Positions 23,502 through 30,983 of a stretch of 47,089 bases of DNA are shown piece after piece (positions within the stretch are counted from its first letter, which is position 1; every line of letters starts with the position of its first letter). Source of the stretch: JAHFIW01 sp035495855 (GTDB lineage: Bacteria > Patescibacteriota > Patescibacteriia > SG8-24). The DNA lies in assembly GCA_035495855.1 (NCBI GenBank), contig DATJFD010000035.1:1-47089 (forward strand), read 5' to 3'. The translations under genes were made by a program, and so were the position numbers. The notes under the pieces are model-generated. The model was not told the origin of the DNA. It did not search any database and saw nothing but the letters and a program-made list of their open reading frames with translations.

Positions 23502-23713
23502 CACCCCGCGGGTCCTGTCAGGGTTTTTACCCCGCAGGTGCTCGCGCGGCCCTGCGCGCCAGCGGGGGTCCCCCAAAACCCTGCCACCCGCGGTCCTAGG
23601 CCCGACGCCTCAGACAGTAGGGAAGGATGGAAATCCGGCCCCAGTGTCGCGGGAGGAAACCATGCACGGACGGGCCGGATTTCTCGCAATTCCTCCAAAA
23701 CTCAGCTTCGATG
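23502..23713. repeat. Structured intergenic element, copy B
   Basis: Second copy of the 225-436 element, with the same order of conserved blocks. CCGCGGGT (23506-23513) pairs with ACCCGCGG (23586-23593), and the GAAATCCGGCCC / GGGCCGGATTTC hairpin follows. Loops and inner stems have changed while keeping pairing ability: GGGT/ACCC replaces GGGG/CCCC in the first inner hairpin. Compensatory change suggests selection on structure. Another 35 bp (23461-23500) upstream is GC-rich and not shared. Confidence 0.65.
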
Positions 23714-23731
23714 GTGCTTATTTTTTGTCAC

Positions 23732-23767
23732 CCTGAGCTTGGCCAGCTGAGCTGGCCTTGTTTCAGG
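23732..23767. repeat. Dispersed-type hairpin (CCCTGAGC...TCAGG)
   Basis: CCTGA (23732-23736) pairs with TCAGG (23763-23767), and GGCCAGC (23741-23747) with GCTGGCC (23751-23757), preceded by TTTTTTGTCAC. This resembles the GTCACCCTGAGC hairpins often seen as interspersed elements in bacterial genomes. The rest of the gap to 23865 shows only a weak -10-like TGCTACTTT. Confidence 0.5.
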
Positions 23768-23865
23768 TTCCAGAAATGCGCACCGGCGTGGATCCTGCCA
23801 GCCAATCTCGACTTCGGCGCGGGGTCATGCTACTTTCGTTCGCAGCACATTCCCAAGGAGGCAGC

Positions 23866-24693
23866 ATGAAGGCAGGCATCGATCGCGGCACTTCGCGCAT
23901 CAAGGCCGTCTGGCGGAAAGCCGACGGCGAGTATGGGTATCTCGCGTCTTCGGATGCGGACGAGGTGGCCGTCGCGCTCGTCGCGAACGGCGTCACGCAT
24001 GCCCGGGTCACGGGCATCGGCGGATGGCCCTCGTCCGACCGCATCGAGATCACGCGCTGCACGGACGATCCCGTCGCGGACGAGATCGCGCTGCAGGCGG
24101 ACGGAGCCAGGAAGATGTTCGGCCGGGACCTCCCGCCCGGCGGTTTCCTGCTCGTTTCCGTCGGCACGGGCACTTCCTACACCATGGTCCCTGCGGAGGG
24201 CAGGCAGGTCCGGTTCCCGTTGGGCAATTCCATCGGCGGAGGTTTCATCGAAGGTCTCGGCCTGCTCCAGGGTCTGGACGTCGGTGAGATCGGGCCGCTC
24301 GCCGAACAGGGGACGCCGCTCGACCTTCTCGTGAAGCATCTGGTGCCGTCGAAGGCGGGTTCCTTCGAAGGAGAGCTCGTGGTGTCCAACTTCGGCGGCG
24401 TCGCCAACCCCGGGCTCATCGGCTATGCGCACGCGTCCGAAGGAGGCAGGATCGAGGATATCTGCGCCACCATCGTCCACTGCGCGGCCGTGGCCGTCAT
24501 CCGCGACGCGCTCATCCTGGGCATGATCCCCGGGTTCGCGGCGGACGACGTCGTCTTCATAGGCACGCCCGTCGCGAAGCTCGCGCCGCTGCGCGGCCAT
24601 CTCGGCCGCTACGCCGCCTCGCTCGGCAAGCGCGCGCATTTCCCCGAGAAGGGGGCGTACGCCGCCGCTCTCGGGGCGCTGTACGCCGACTGA
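23866..24693 (+). CDS. Pantothenate kinase, type II (fumble-like)
   Basis: 275 residues from the ATG with AAGGAGG four bases upstream. N-terminal MKAGIDRGTSRIKAVWRK has the phosphate-1 loop of the ASKHA fold in the form seen in type II pantothenate kinases. Further motifs are GFLLVSVGTGTSYTMV (phosphate-2), NSIGGGFIEGLGLLQGL, ELVVSNFGGVANPG and VFIGTPVAKLAPLRGHL, ending with GAYAAALGALYAD. It phosphorylates pantothenate, the first step of coenzyme A synthesis. The strong Shine-Dalgarno site sets it apart from neighbouring plus-strand genes. No other CoA genes are present nearby. Confidence 0.85.
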   Translation: MKAGIDRGTSRIKAVWRKADGEYGYLASSDADEVAVALVANGVTHARVTGIGGWPSSDRIEITRCTDDPVADEIALQADGARKMFGRDLPPGGFLLVSVGTGTSYTMVPAEGRQVRFPLGNSIGGGFIEGLGLLQGLDVGEIGPLAEQGTPLDLLVKHLVPSKAGSFEGELVVSNFGGVANPGLIGYAHASEGGRIEDICATIVHCAAVAVIRDALILGMIPGFAADDVVFIGTPVAKLAPLRGHLGRYAASLGKRAHFPEKGAYAAALGALYAD

Positions 24694-24700
24694 AATGAAA

Positions 24701-24728
24701 AGCCGCCCTTTCGGGCGGCTCTTTTTTT
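24701..24728 (+). terminator. Intrinsic terminator
   Basis: AGCCGCCC, loop TTTC, GGGCGGCT, then CTTTTTTT. Confidence 0.9.
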
Positions 24729-24736
24729 CGTTCTGG

Positions 24737-24776
24737 ATCCCGGACAGCCCCGGCTTTCAGCCGGGTCTTCCGGGAT
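24737..24776. repeat. Dispersed-type hairpin (ATCCCGGA...TCCGGGAT)
   Basis: ATCCCGGA (24737-24744) pairs with TCCGGGAT (24769-24776), and CCCGGCT with AGCCGGG inside, followed by GACG. Elements ending TCCGGGATGAC are common interspersed hairpins in unrelated bacteria. It sits between convergent genes. Confidence 0.55.
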
Positions 24777-24799
24777 GACGCGCGCAGAGGAAATGCGCG

Positions 24800-27106
24800 T
24801 CACTTCGCGTCGGGCAGAGAGAACTTGAGCAGCTGGTTCTTCACCGCGACGATAGCCGTCTTGCCCTTGGCGTCGACGGTGAAGTCGGCCGCGCCCTTGA
24901 GGGCGTCCGAGACATACTGACCCATGAGGGCGCCCGTCTTCTTGTTGAAGCGGAGGATGCGCGAGGGGCTGGCGTCGAGCACGAAGAGGTCGCCGTTCTC
25001 GCCTTCGGTGCGCAGGCGCAGGGGAGCGGTCACCGGGGGATCGGCGGCCGAGACCGTGAAGGGCTCCTGCAGGCCTTTGGTGATGCGCACGATGGAGCCG
25101 TCCTTGCGCAGCACGTAGACCGCGCCGTCGATGGCGATGGACACGCCCTGCGACAGGTCGGTGCCGTCCTTCAGGTAGAACTGCGGCTTGGAGAAGCCCT
25201 TGGCGTCCGCGGGATGGCGCATGATGCGGCTGTGGCTGGCGTCGAGCACGTAGAGGCGGGCGTTGTAGATGCCGGCGTCCGCGATGGCGCTGCCGTCGAG
25301 ATCGACGTTCCTCTCGCTGGCCTTGCCGCGGGACGTCACGAAGGCGCCCTTGCCGTCGGCGGAGACAGCATAGACGTCATTGCCCTGCGCCAGGAAGACG
25401 AGGGGCGTCGTGCTGCCGGGAGCGTCGGCGACCTTCTCGACCGCGCCGTCGGCGCTGATCTTGAACACCTCGCCCTTCGTGTCAGCGCCCCAGACGAACC
25501 CTTCCGCGGCGGCCGCGAGCCTGGCGATGTCCGTGGCGCCGTCGCCCGACGTGATGCTCGCGAGGATCTGCGGTTCGCCGAGCTTCACCTCGCGGCGCAG
25601 CGCATCGTGCGCGTCCGCGATCTTCTTGCGGAGCTTGTCCTGGTTGGCGACCTCCTCCGGCTTCTTGCCCGGGAGCGCGTCGGTCGCGGCGGACGCCTCG
25701 GCCAGCAGCTGCTTGGCGCGGTCCTCATCGCGGTAGATCATGCTCGCCTCGGCCGAATCGATCTTCTGCTCGACGGCACCGATCTGCCGTTCGTACGCGG
25801 CGATCTTCTCTTCCTTGGCGCGGTTCCATGAGGCGACGGCGACGCCGCCCTTGGCAACGATCACGAGCGAGAGGGCCATGAACAACAGGACGCGGCTGAA
25901 GGTCGACAGTCCGTTGAAGCGGTCCACCAGGCCGTTCATGCCGGTATCGGTGCCTTCGCGCAGGCCTCGGATCGCGGCGCGCCGCTTTTCCTTGTTCGCC
26001 ATGGCGGCCAGGAACGACCAACTCGCCTTGCCGGCGACGACAGCGCCATGGCCGGCCGCGGCCGCGCCCTTGGCGAGGGCCTGGACGACGACGGACGGCT
26101 TGGGCGGTTCCGGCGGGGCGGCGGGTTCGGCCGCGGCGGAGGCGGGCGGCTGCGCGGCGGCGGCCGCGGGGGCTTCGGCCGGCTTCGCCGGTTCAGGGGC
26201 CGCTTCATGCCCGTGGAAAAGACCGGAGACCTTCTTGGCGACGTCGCTGATGAGCGACGGGGCCATGGTCTCGCCGGTCTCGGATTGCGTCTTCAAAAGC
26301 TTGGCGATGGACGCGCCGGTCCCCGCGGGCTCCTGTTTTGCGCCGGAGGCGGGAGCAAGGGACGGATCGTTCTCCACGTAGCGCACCTCGGCCACGTCGA
26401 TGACGAGCGCGGCCACGGCCATGTCCTGTTCGAGGGGCGAGAGGAGCTGGTTGATGACCGACGCGGCTGCTTCGGGCTCGTTCGCGATGATGGTCGCTTC
26501 GAGCTTCTCCTCGCCGAGATAGGTGCGCAGGTCGTGCGAGCAGAGGAGCAGGCGGTCGCGTTTGCCCATCCGGCCGGCGATGATGCTGCCGAAGCAGCGG
26601 CGGGCGTTGGCCGTCTTGAAGGGCGCCGCGGGCTCGGCCTTGCTGTCGTCCACGAGGTCGAAGGCCTTGGCCCTGCCGTTCGGCAGGGGATGATAGAGGA
26701 GGACGTTCGGCTTGCCCCACGTGGCGGCGACGACGTCATGGTCCTTCACCGCGATGATGGCCGAGGTGACCCGGTCCGCTTCGACGTCGAGACCGTACTC
26801 GCCGAAAAGGCGGTTGAGGGCGTGATTGGAGCGGCTGATGGCGGCCTCGAACAACTGGTCCTGCGGCGCGTCACCCGGCAGCTTGCGGACGGCCTCGGCC
26901 GCGCCGCGGACGAACGCGTCCTCGAGGTGCGCGGCGAGCGCCTCGCCTTTGCGTCCCTTGGTGTCGGCGGCGATCAGGCCGTAGACCCGGCCGATGCGCG
27001 CCGTGGTCTCGCGGTCCAGACGGAGGTCCAGCGTCTGCACGAACATGGCGCCTTTCCTGGCGTCCCATCGGACCACTTGGCTCATCCGCGCTCGCGTCTC
27101 GGACAT
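24800..27106 (-). CDS. Degenerate PP2C-like domain, membrane segment and NHL-like propeller protein
   Basis: 768 residues from MSETRARMSQ, with AGGA just upstream. Residues of about 15-235 follow the PP2C fold order (VYGLIAADTKGRKGEALAAH, TSAIIAVKDHDVVAATWGKP, RLLLCSHDLRTYLGEE) but the catalytic Asp-Gly pairs are replaced, so it is probably inactive. A low-complexity Ala/Pro/Glu linker follows, then one membrane segment (VLLFMALSLVIVAKGGVAV, about 415-435), a coiled-coil stalk (AAYERQIGAVEQKIDSAEA) and a C-terminal propeller with repeated strands such as GFVWGADTKGEVFKI, NDVYAVSADGKGAFV and GDLFVLDASPSRILRF. A cytoplasmic phosphatase-like sensor linked to an outside propeller fits a signalling role. 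Confidence 0.75.
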   Translation of the reverse strand: MSETRARMSQVVRWDARKGAMFVQTLDLRLDRETTARIGRVYGLIAADTKGRKGEALAAHLEDAFVRGAAEAVRKLPGDAPQDQLFEAAISRSNHALNRLFGEYGLDVEADRVTSAIIAVKDHDVVAATWGKPNVLLYHPLPNGRAKAFDLVDDSKAEPAAPFKTANARRCFGSIIAGRMGKRDRLLLCSHDLRTYLGEEKLEATIIANEPEAAASVINQLLSPLEQDMAVAALVIDVAEVRYVENDPSLAPASGAKQEPAGTGASIAKLLKTQSETGETMAPSLISDVAKKVSGLFHGHEAAPEPAKPAEAPAAAAAQPPASAAAEPAAPPEPPKPSVVVQALAKGAAAAGHGAVVAGKASWSFLAAMANKEKRRAAIRGLREGTDTGMNGLVDRFNGLSTFSRVLLFMALSLVIVAKGGVAVASWNRAKEEKIAAYERQIGAVEQKIDSAEASMIYRDEDRAKQLLAEASAATDALPGKKPEEVANQDKLRKKIADAHDALRREVKLGEPQILASITSGDGATDIARLAAAAEGFVWGADTKGEVFKISADGAVEKVADAPGSTTPLVFLAQGNDVYAVSADGKGAFVTSRGKASERNVDLDGSAIADAGIYNARLYVLDASHSRIMRHPADAKGFSKPQFYLKDGTDLSQGVSIAIDGAVYVLRKDGSIVRITKGLQEPFTVSAADPPVTAPLRLRTEGENGDLFVLDASPSRILRFNKKTGALMGQYVSDALKGAADFTVDAKGKTAIVAVKNQLLKFSLPDAK

Positions 27107-27221
27107 AATTCCTGTTCGTTTCGGCCTCGTCCGGCCGGTTTTCCACACCTCCAAAGGATAACCCATTTCTCCGGAAAACGCATCGGCGCGGAAGACCATG
27201 CCGGGGGTCCTTTGCGGGCCG

Positions 27222-27250
27222 TTGACCGTCGAATACCGCCGCATTATACT
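27222..27250 (+). promoter_or_regulatory. Promoter of the winged-helix gene
   Basis: TTGACC (27222-27227), 17 bp, TATACT (27245-27250). On the opposite strand the same spot reads TATAAT (27248-27243) and may serve the divergent propeller gene. Confidence 0.65.
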
Positions 27251-27323
27251 CCATCCGTACCATAAGGCCATCAAGGGACGGCGCAAGGCCTCGCCCGGGC
27301 CGGCCGCGGCAAGCGAAAAAAAC

Positions 27324-27956
27324 ATGCTTGAACAACTTTTTGGTTCAAAAACCCGCATCCGCCTCCTTCGCCTTTTTTTGAACAATTCGAAGGACGCCTA
27401 TTTCGTCCGCGAGCTGACGCGCAAGATCGGCGCGCAGATCAACGCCGTCAGGAACGAGCTCGATAACCTGGTGGAGATGGGGCTCGTGAGCACGGTCGCC
27501 GATTTCGAGGACGAAGACCCGGAGGACGCGTCCCGGCAGAAGAACCGCCGCTCGCTCCATCAGCGCAAGTACTACCGCATCAACACCGACGCCCTGCTCT
27601 ATCCCGAGCTGCGCGCGCTGTTCATGAAGGCCCAGGTGATGCTCGAGAAGGACTTCGTCCGCAAGCTCTCGGTCGCTGGACCGATCTCGTACCTGGCCCT
27701 CACCGGCTTCTTCGTGAGCGAGGAGCCGTCGCCGACCGACCTGCTCATCGTCGGCAAGCTCAACCGCGACAGGCTCGCGACCGTCATCAAGAACTTCGAG
27801 CGCGAGGTCGGCCGGGAGGTCAACTACACGGCGCTCACGCCCCAGGAATACCGCTACCGCCGCGACGTCACCGACCGCTTCCTCTACAGCATCCTGGAAT
27901 CGCGCAAGCTCGTGGTGATCGATACGCTGACCGAAAGATTGAACGCCGTCGCCTGA
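27324..27956 (+). CDS. Winged-helix transcriptional regulator with nucleotidyltransferase-like C-terminal domain
   Basis: 210 residues from MLEQLFGSKTRIRLLRLFLN, the classic start of ArsR/MarR-like winged-helix regulators. FVRELTRKIGAQINAVRNELDNLVEMGLV is the helix-turn-helix and wing lead. After a charged linker (EDEDPEDASRQKNRR) the C-terminal half resembles a minimal nucleotidyltransferase fold (YLALTGFFVSEEPSPTDLLIVGKLNRDRLATVIKNFEREVG, then YTALTPQEYRYRRD). The PTDLLIVG strand keeps one Asp, but the canonical GSxxxGxxxxxSD motif is missing, so catalysis is unlikely. Such fusions are frequent in Patescibacteria, from memory. Confidence 0.72.
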   Translation: MLEQLFGSKTRIRLLRLFLNNSKDAYFVRELTRKIGAQINAVRNELDNLVEMGLVSTVADFEDEDPEDASRQKNRRSLHQRKYYRINTDALLYPELRALFMKAQVMLEKDFVRKLSVAGPISYLALTGFFVSEEPSPTDLLIVGKLNRDRLATVIKNFEREVGREVNYTALTPQEYRYRRDVTDRFLYSILESRKLVVIDTLTERLNAVA

Positions 27957-27973
27957 GGGCGGCGGTCTTCGTT

Positions 27974-28408
27974 ATGAAACCCATCCTCCTCGCCCTCGCG
28001 GGCATGACCATCTACGCGGCGACGGGCGTCGTCATCGAACGCTGGCTCGGCAAAGCGTCCACTATGGCGCTGGTGCTGCTTTTCGCCGCGCCCATGGTGG
28101 CGATCGCCTCGGTCGTGCTCCTCGTGCAGCGCGGCCAGGGCCCGGTCTCGTTCCCGCGCGGCGGGCTGTTGTGGCTGACGGTCCTGCTGGGAGTGCTCTA
28201 CTTCTTCGCCGATTATTTCTACCTCGGCGCGTTCACCTCCGGCGGCAACGCGCTGGTCATTTCGACCATCGCCATCATGGCGCCGGTGCTCACCGCCATC
28301 GCTCGGCATTTCCTGGTCGGCGGCTGGCCGAACGGCTATCAGATCGCGGGCTATGCCATGGCCGCCTGCGCCGTCCTGCTCCTGGCCAAGGGAGCGCCCG
28401 CCGTATGA
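27974..28408 (+). CDS. Small EamA/DMT-type membrane transporter
   Basis: 144 residues with about five hydrophobic segments (LLALAGMTIYAATGVVI, MALVLLFAAPMVAIASVVLL, LLWLTVLLGVLYFFADYFYL, VISTIAIMAPVLTAIARHFL, GYAMAACAVLLLA). TSGGNALVISTIAIMAPVL resembles the half-length DMT transporters (EamA-like) that work as dimers. The substrate is unknown. Its stop overlaps the next start (ATGA), which couples it to the TsaB-like gene. Confidence 0.7.
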   Translation: MKPILLALAGMTIYAATGVVIERWLGKASTMALVLLFAAPMVAIASVVLLVQRGQGPVSFPRGGLLWLTVLLGVLYFFADYFYLGAFTSGGNALVISTIAIMAPVLTAIARHFLVGGWPNGYQIAGYAMAACAVLLLAKGAPAV

Positions 28409-28821
28409 TCCTGTTCATCGATCTGCGCAACGACCGTCATGATTTCGCGGCCGTCGATGCCAAGAGAACGAAGTGGCTGACGACGCCGGCCGCGTCCTCG
28501 TCGAGCGGCCCGCTCGCCAAGGCGCTCAAGGCCTTCGGCATGCCGAAGCGGAAGCCGTCCGCCGTGGCCGTCGCCATGGGCGGCGAGCCCGGCAAGCGCG
28601 ACGTCTCCTGGAGCGCGGTTCGCGCGGGCGTCGCCGCGGCGAACGCGCTGGCGCTCGCCTGGAACGTCCCCGCGGTCGCGGTGGCCGTTGCCGGGGACGA
28701 GTCCCGGCTGGCGCTCGAGGACATGGTCCGCAAGGTCGCGAAAGGCGCGGCGAGCGGCGCATGGGTGCCGGCCAAGTACAGCGGCGAGCCGACCATTACC
28801 CAAGCCAAGCCGTTGCTGTGA
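28405..28821 (+). CDS. TsaB-like protein, short
   Basis: 138 residues. MILFIDLRNDRHDFAAVD and SGPLAKALKAFGMPKRKPSA, then VAVAMGGEPGKRDVSWSAVRAGVAAANALALAWNVPAVAV, follow the order of the TsaB N-terminal lobe, where the usual GPGSFTGLRIG stretch becomes GGEPGKRDVSWSAVRAG. It lacks the C-terminal lobe (about 90 residues) found in E. coli TsaB. TsaB supports TsaD in making the tRNA t6A modification by a structural role, so a reduced partner is plausible. The assignment is tentative. Confidence 0.5.
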   Translation: MILFIDLRNDRHDFAAVDAKRTKWLTTPAASSSSGPLAKALKAFGMPKRKPSAVAVAMGGEPGKRDVSWSAVRAGVAAANALALAWNVPAVAVAVAGDESRLALEDMVRKVAKGAASGAWVPAKYSGEPTITQAKPLL

Positions 28822-28912
28822 GAATAGAGAGTAAAGAATAAAGACAACAAAGAAGCGGGCCTTCGGCCCGCCTCTTTTTTATCTCTATTCTCTACTCTTT
28901 ATTCTTCTCGTC
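28820..28912. repeat. Short-unit arms around a bidirectional terminator (GAGAATAGAGAGTAAAG type)
   Basis: GAGAATAGAGAGTAAAGAAT lies after the plus-strand stop. CTCTATTCTCTACTCTTTAT lies beyond the hairpin and overlaps the last codons of the minus-strand methyltransferase. Both genes thus end in a purine-rich arm of the same word, and the arms pair. Confidence 0.75.
28855..28877. terminator. Intrinsic terminator, probably bidirectional
   Basis: GCGGGCC, loop TTC, GGCCCGC, then CTCTTTTTT, centred between the two short-unit arms. Confidence 0.85.
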
Positions 28913-29470
28913 TTTCGTGACCGCCATCAGGAAGCACGGAAAGACGTTCAGCGCCTCGAACTCGACGTGGACCGCTTCGAACCGCTTGGCGAGGTAGGGG
29001 ACCATGAGCGGCGAATACTGATGGAAGACGACGAGCGTGCCGCCGGGCCGGAGCATCTTCTTGGCGGACGCCACGACCGCGTCGCGTTCTTCCTTCTTCA
29101 GATAGGTGAAAGGGATGCTGGCGATGACCGCGTCGGCGCGGCCGACGTCGCCGGGCAGGAGCTTTTCGAGGTCCTGGGCGCGGCCCTGGATGACGGTCGC
29201 GCGCGGATCGTAGGACTGCAGCGCGGCCGCGAAGGTCGGGTTGCGCTCGATGGCGACGTAGCGCGCGTCGGGCGCGAGCTTCGGCAGGATGGCGCGCATG
29301 GCCACGCCCTCGCCCGGGCCGAGCTCGATGAGCAGGCGGGTCGAGGCGAGGTCGAGGCGCTTCAGCAGCCGCCGCATGAGGTGCGGCGAGCTCGGATGGA
29401 CCGCGGCGACGTGGCGGTCCTTGAGGAACTCGCGGAAGAACGAGACCTTATGTTTGGCGGCGGTGTTCAT
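28892..29470 (-). CDS. SAM-dependent methyltransferase, phospholipid N-methyltransferase-like
   Basis: 192 residues. RLLIELGPGEGVAMRAIL is the SAM-binding loop, ARYVAIERNPTFAAAL the acidic strand 2, VIQGRAQDLEKLL strand 3, and AVIASIPFTYLKKEERDAVV the strand 4 motif in the form seen in PmtA-like phospholipid and KsgA-related enzymes, then LRPGGTLVVFHQYSP. The FPCFLMAVTK end and the N-terminal VSFFREFLKDRHVAAVHPSS also resemble phosphatidylethanolamine N-methyltransferases. The substrate is unproven. Its last codons (KDEKNKE) are encoded by the short-unit purine arm. It has its own TACGGT promoter and no strong Shine-Dalgarno site. Confidence 0.68.
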   Translation of the reverse strand: MNTAAKHKVSFFREFLKDRHVAAVHPSSPHLMRRLLKRLDLASTRLLIELGPGEGVAMRAILPKLAPDARYVAIERNPTFAAALQSYDPRATVIQGRAQDLEKLLPGDVGRADAVIASIPFTYLKKEERDAVVASAKKMLRPGGTLVVFHQYSPLMVPYLAKRFEAVHVEFEALNVFPCFLMAVTKDEKNKE

Positions 29471-29481
29471 AAGCGAAGGAC

Positions 29482-29510
29482 ACCGTAACGCATCCCGGAA
29501 CGGTTGTCGA
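29482..29510 (-). promoter_or_regulatory. TACGGT-type promoter of the methyltransferase
   Basis: On the minus strand TCGACA (29505-29510), 17 bp, TACGGT (29482-29487). The 11-mer GCGTTACGGTG is identical to that of the PEP carboxykinase promoter. Confidence 0.6.
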
Positions 29511-29515
29511 TACCG

Positions 29516-29613
29516 AGAGAGAGAAGGGGGAAAAAAGAGAAAAGCGAAAAGTTTAGAGGGTAGCCCTTCCTCTAAACTTTCCCCTTTTCCCTTTTCACTC
29601 TAAACTCTCACGG
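29516..29613. repeat. Short-unit arms around a terminator-like stem (GAAAAGGGAAAAGG type)
   Basis: GAGAGAGAAGGGGGAAAAAAG on the left and CCCCTTTTCCCTTTTCAC on the right, enclosing the 29548-29580 stem. It lies between divergent genes, so each gene sees a pyrimidine-rich arm upstream of its start. Confidence 0.7.
29548..29580. terminator. Hairpin resembling a terminator, between divergent genes
   Basis: AAAGTTTAGAGG and CCTCTAAACTTT with a 9-nt loop, followed by CCCCTTTTCC. No gene obviously ends here, so it may not act as a terminator. Confidence 0.45.
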
Positions 29614-29614
29614 T

Positions 29615-30223
29615 ATGTCCTGGTTCTTCGAGCCACCGCGTCCGGTCGAGACGAAAAGGAACGGCACCATGCGCCTGTCACGCTGGTTCGGCCGCTGGTC
29701 GCTCAAAGGCCACGACGGCACGGAGCAGGCCACGCCGTACATGGACGCGCTCTGGCGCACGGTGCTCGCCACCGTCGCGCGCCGGAAGCCGGAGGTCCGC
29801 CGCTGCCTGCTGCTCGGCGTCGCCATGGGCGCGACGTTCGCGATCGTCCGCAGGGACTGGCCCGAGGCGGCCGTCGTCGGCGTGGACTGGGAACCGTCGC
29901 TCTTCGACCTCGGCCGCAAGCTCGGCGTGCACCGCGGCGGCGCGGGTCTGGATTTCGTCGAAGGCGACGCCGCCGAGATGGTCCCCGCGCTCCGGGGGAC
30001 GTTCGACCTCGCGCTCGTCGACCTCTTCAACGGCCGGCAGGTCGCCGCCGCCGTTTCGGACCCGCGTCTCCAGGACGCGGTCGCGGCCAAGCTCGGTCCC
30101 GGCGGCATCGTCGCGGTGAACTGCTTCGACCAGCCGAAGACGCTCGAAGGATGGACGGCGAGGTTCGGCCCTCCGACGATGGTCCGCTATCAGGGGAACC
30201 GCATCGGCATCTATGTGAAGTAG
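29615..30223 (+). CDS. Spermidine synthase-like methyltransferase-fold protein
   Basis: 202 residues. RRCLLLGVAMGATFAIVRRD is the nucleotide-binding loop, AVVGVDWEPSLFDLGRKLG strand 2, FVEGDAAEMV strand 3, and FDLALVDLFNGRQVA the strand 4 Asp motif of spermidine synthase-like folds. LGPGGIVAVNCFDQP follows. It lacks the N-terminal beta-hairpin domain and the polyamine-site residues, so true aminopropyltransferase activity is unlikely. The N-terminus could start at 29615 or at ATG 29669 (MRLSRWFGRW). The function is unassigned. Confidence 0.65.
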   Translation: MSWFFEPPRPVETKRNGTMRLSRWFGRWSLKGHDGTEQATPYMDALWRTVLATVARRKPEVRRCLLLGVAMGATFAIVRRDWPEAAVVGVDWEPSLFDLGRKLGVHRGGAGLDFVEGDAAEMVPALRGTFDLALVDLFNGRQVAAAVSDPRLQDAVAAKLGPGGIVAVNCFDQPKTLEGWTARFGPPTMVRYQGNRIGIYVK

Positions 30224-30224
30224 G

Positions 30225-30316
30225 GACGTTTTTTCCGTTTTCCGTATACCGTTTTCGGTTTTCGGACAATTTTGGTCTGCACGCCGAAAACGGAAAACCG
30301 AAAACCGAAAACGAAC
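30225..30316. repeat. Short-unit arms (CCGTTTTCGG type)
   Basis: TTTTCCGTTTTCCGTATACC and CGTTTTCGGTTTTCGG on the left, then ACGCCGAAAACGGAAAACCG and further copies on the right. Two arms of about 40 nt pair across a short spacer. Same word family as 18556-18633. As there, the pyrimidine arm follows the stop. Confidence 0.75.
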
Positions 30317-30342
30317 AAAAAAAGACCGGCCGAAAGCCGGTC
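30317..30342 (-). terminator. Intrinsic terminator of the zinc-ribbon gene
   Basis: On the minus strand GACCGGC, loop TTTCG, GCCGGTC followed by seven T. Confidence 0.85.
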
Positions 30343-30346
30343 ATTG

Positions 30347-30805
30347 TCAAACGGATCCGCGCAGGATGGCGAGCGCCTTCTTGCCCCAGCCGAGAGAGCG
30401 CACCTGTTCAATGAGCGCCTCGTTCTTGGCGCCGGGCGCCTGGTCCCATACGCGGCGCTTCTTGCGCTTGCGGCCGTCCTTCTTGTCGGGCGGCGGCGCG
30501 TCGAGTTCGATCTCGATCTCGGGGTCTTCGCCGTCGTCGAGCAGGTGGTCGATCCAGGCGCGGGCCAGCTCCTTGGCCTGCTCCAGGTCGTCGCCGGAGA
30601 AGCCGATGTCGCTGCCCGATACCTTGATCGGGTAGACGATGCTGGGGAAGATCTCATCCCCGCAGCTCGAGCAGGTCCGATCCTCGGGGTCGTGATCGAG
30701 ATCGCACTTCTCGCAGCGCCCGCCCTGCAGGGCACGGTAGATCTCGGCGATGAGCTTGCGATGGACGAACTCCTCGACGAGCGTCATGTCTCCGTAAAAG
30801 GGCAT
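30347..30805 (-). CDS. Zinc-ribbon protein of unknown function
   Basis: 152 residues. Start ATG 30805 has AGGAGG five bases upstream; a GTG at 30811 overlaps that site. Cys31, Cys34, Cys45 and Cys48 (CEKCDLDHDPEDRTCSSCG) make a four-Cys zinc ribbon. After an Asp/Glu-rich stretch (LLDDGEDPEIEIELDAPPPD) comes a very basic one (KKDGRKRKKRRVW). A cytoplasmic protein with nucleic-acid or protein binding is likely. I recognise no family. It has its own promoter and terminator. Confidence 0.65.
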   Translation of the reverse strand: MPFYGDMTLVEEFVHRKLIAEIYRALQGGRCEKCDLDHDPEDRTCSSCGDEIFPSIVYPIKVSGSDIGFSGDDLEQAKELARAWIDHLLDDGEDPEIEIELDAPPPDKKDGRKRKKRRVWDQAPGAKNEALIEQVRSLGWGKKALAILRGSV

Positions 30806-30843
30806 GCGCACCTCCTGGCATCATGGGAAAAGGACATCGTCGG

Positions 30844-30871
30844 AGCATAGCACTCCGGCGGGCGATGGCAA
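30844..30871 (-). promoter_or_regulatory. Promoter of the zinc-ribbon gene
   Basis: On the minus strand TTGCCA (30866-30871), 16 bp, TATGCT (30844-30849) with an upstream TGC. The -10 lies in a small CGGAG/CTCCG inverted repeat. Confidence 0.55.
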
Positions 30872-30930
30872 CGCCGGAGCGAGGCCGCGCCGGGCGCCCG
30901 GATGGCCGGCGGGCCATGACCCCGGCCCCT

Positions 30931-30958
30931 TTCAACCTCGGGCCCTTTTTGCTACGGT
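30931..30958 (+). promoter_or_regulatory. TACGGT-type promoter of the GT2 gene
   Basis: TTCAAC (30931-30936), 16 bp, TACGGT (30953-30958). The TACGGTGTC run is shared with the 29482 promoter on the other strand. Confidence 0.5.
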
Positions 30959-30983
30959 GTCTGCTGTCTCGAAAAGGAAGCTT

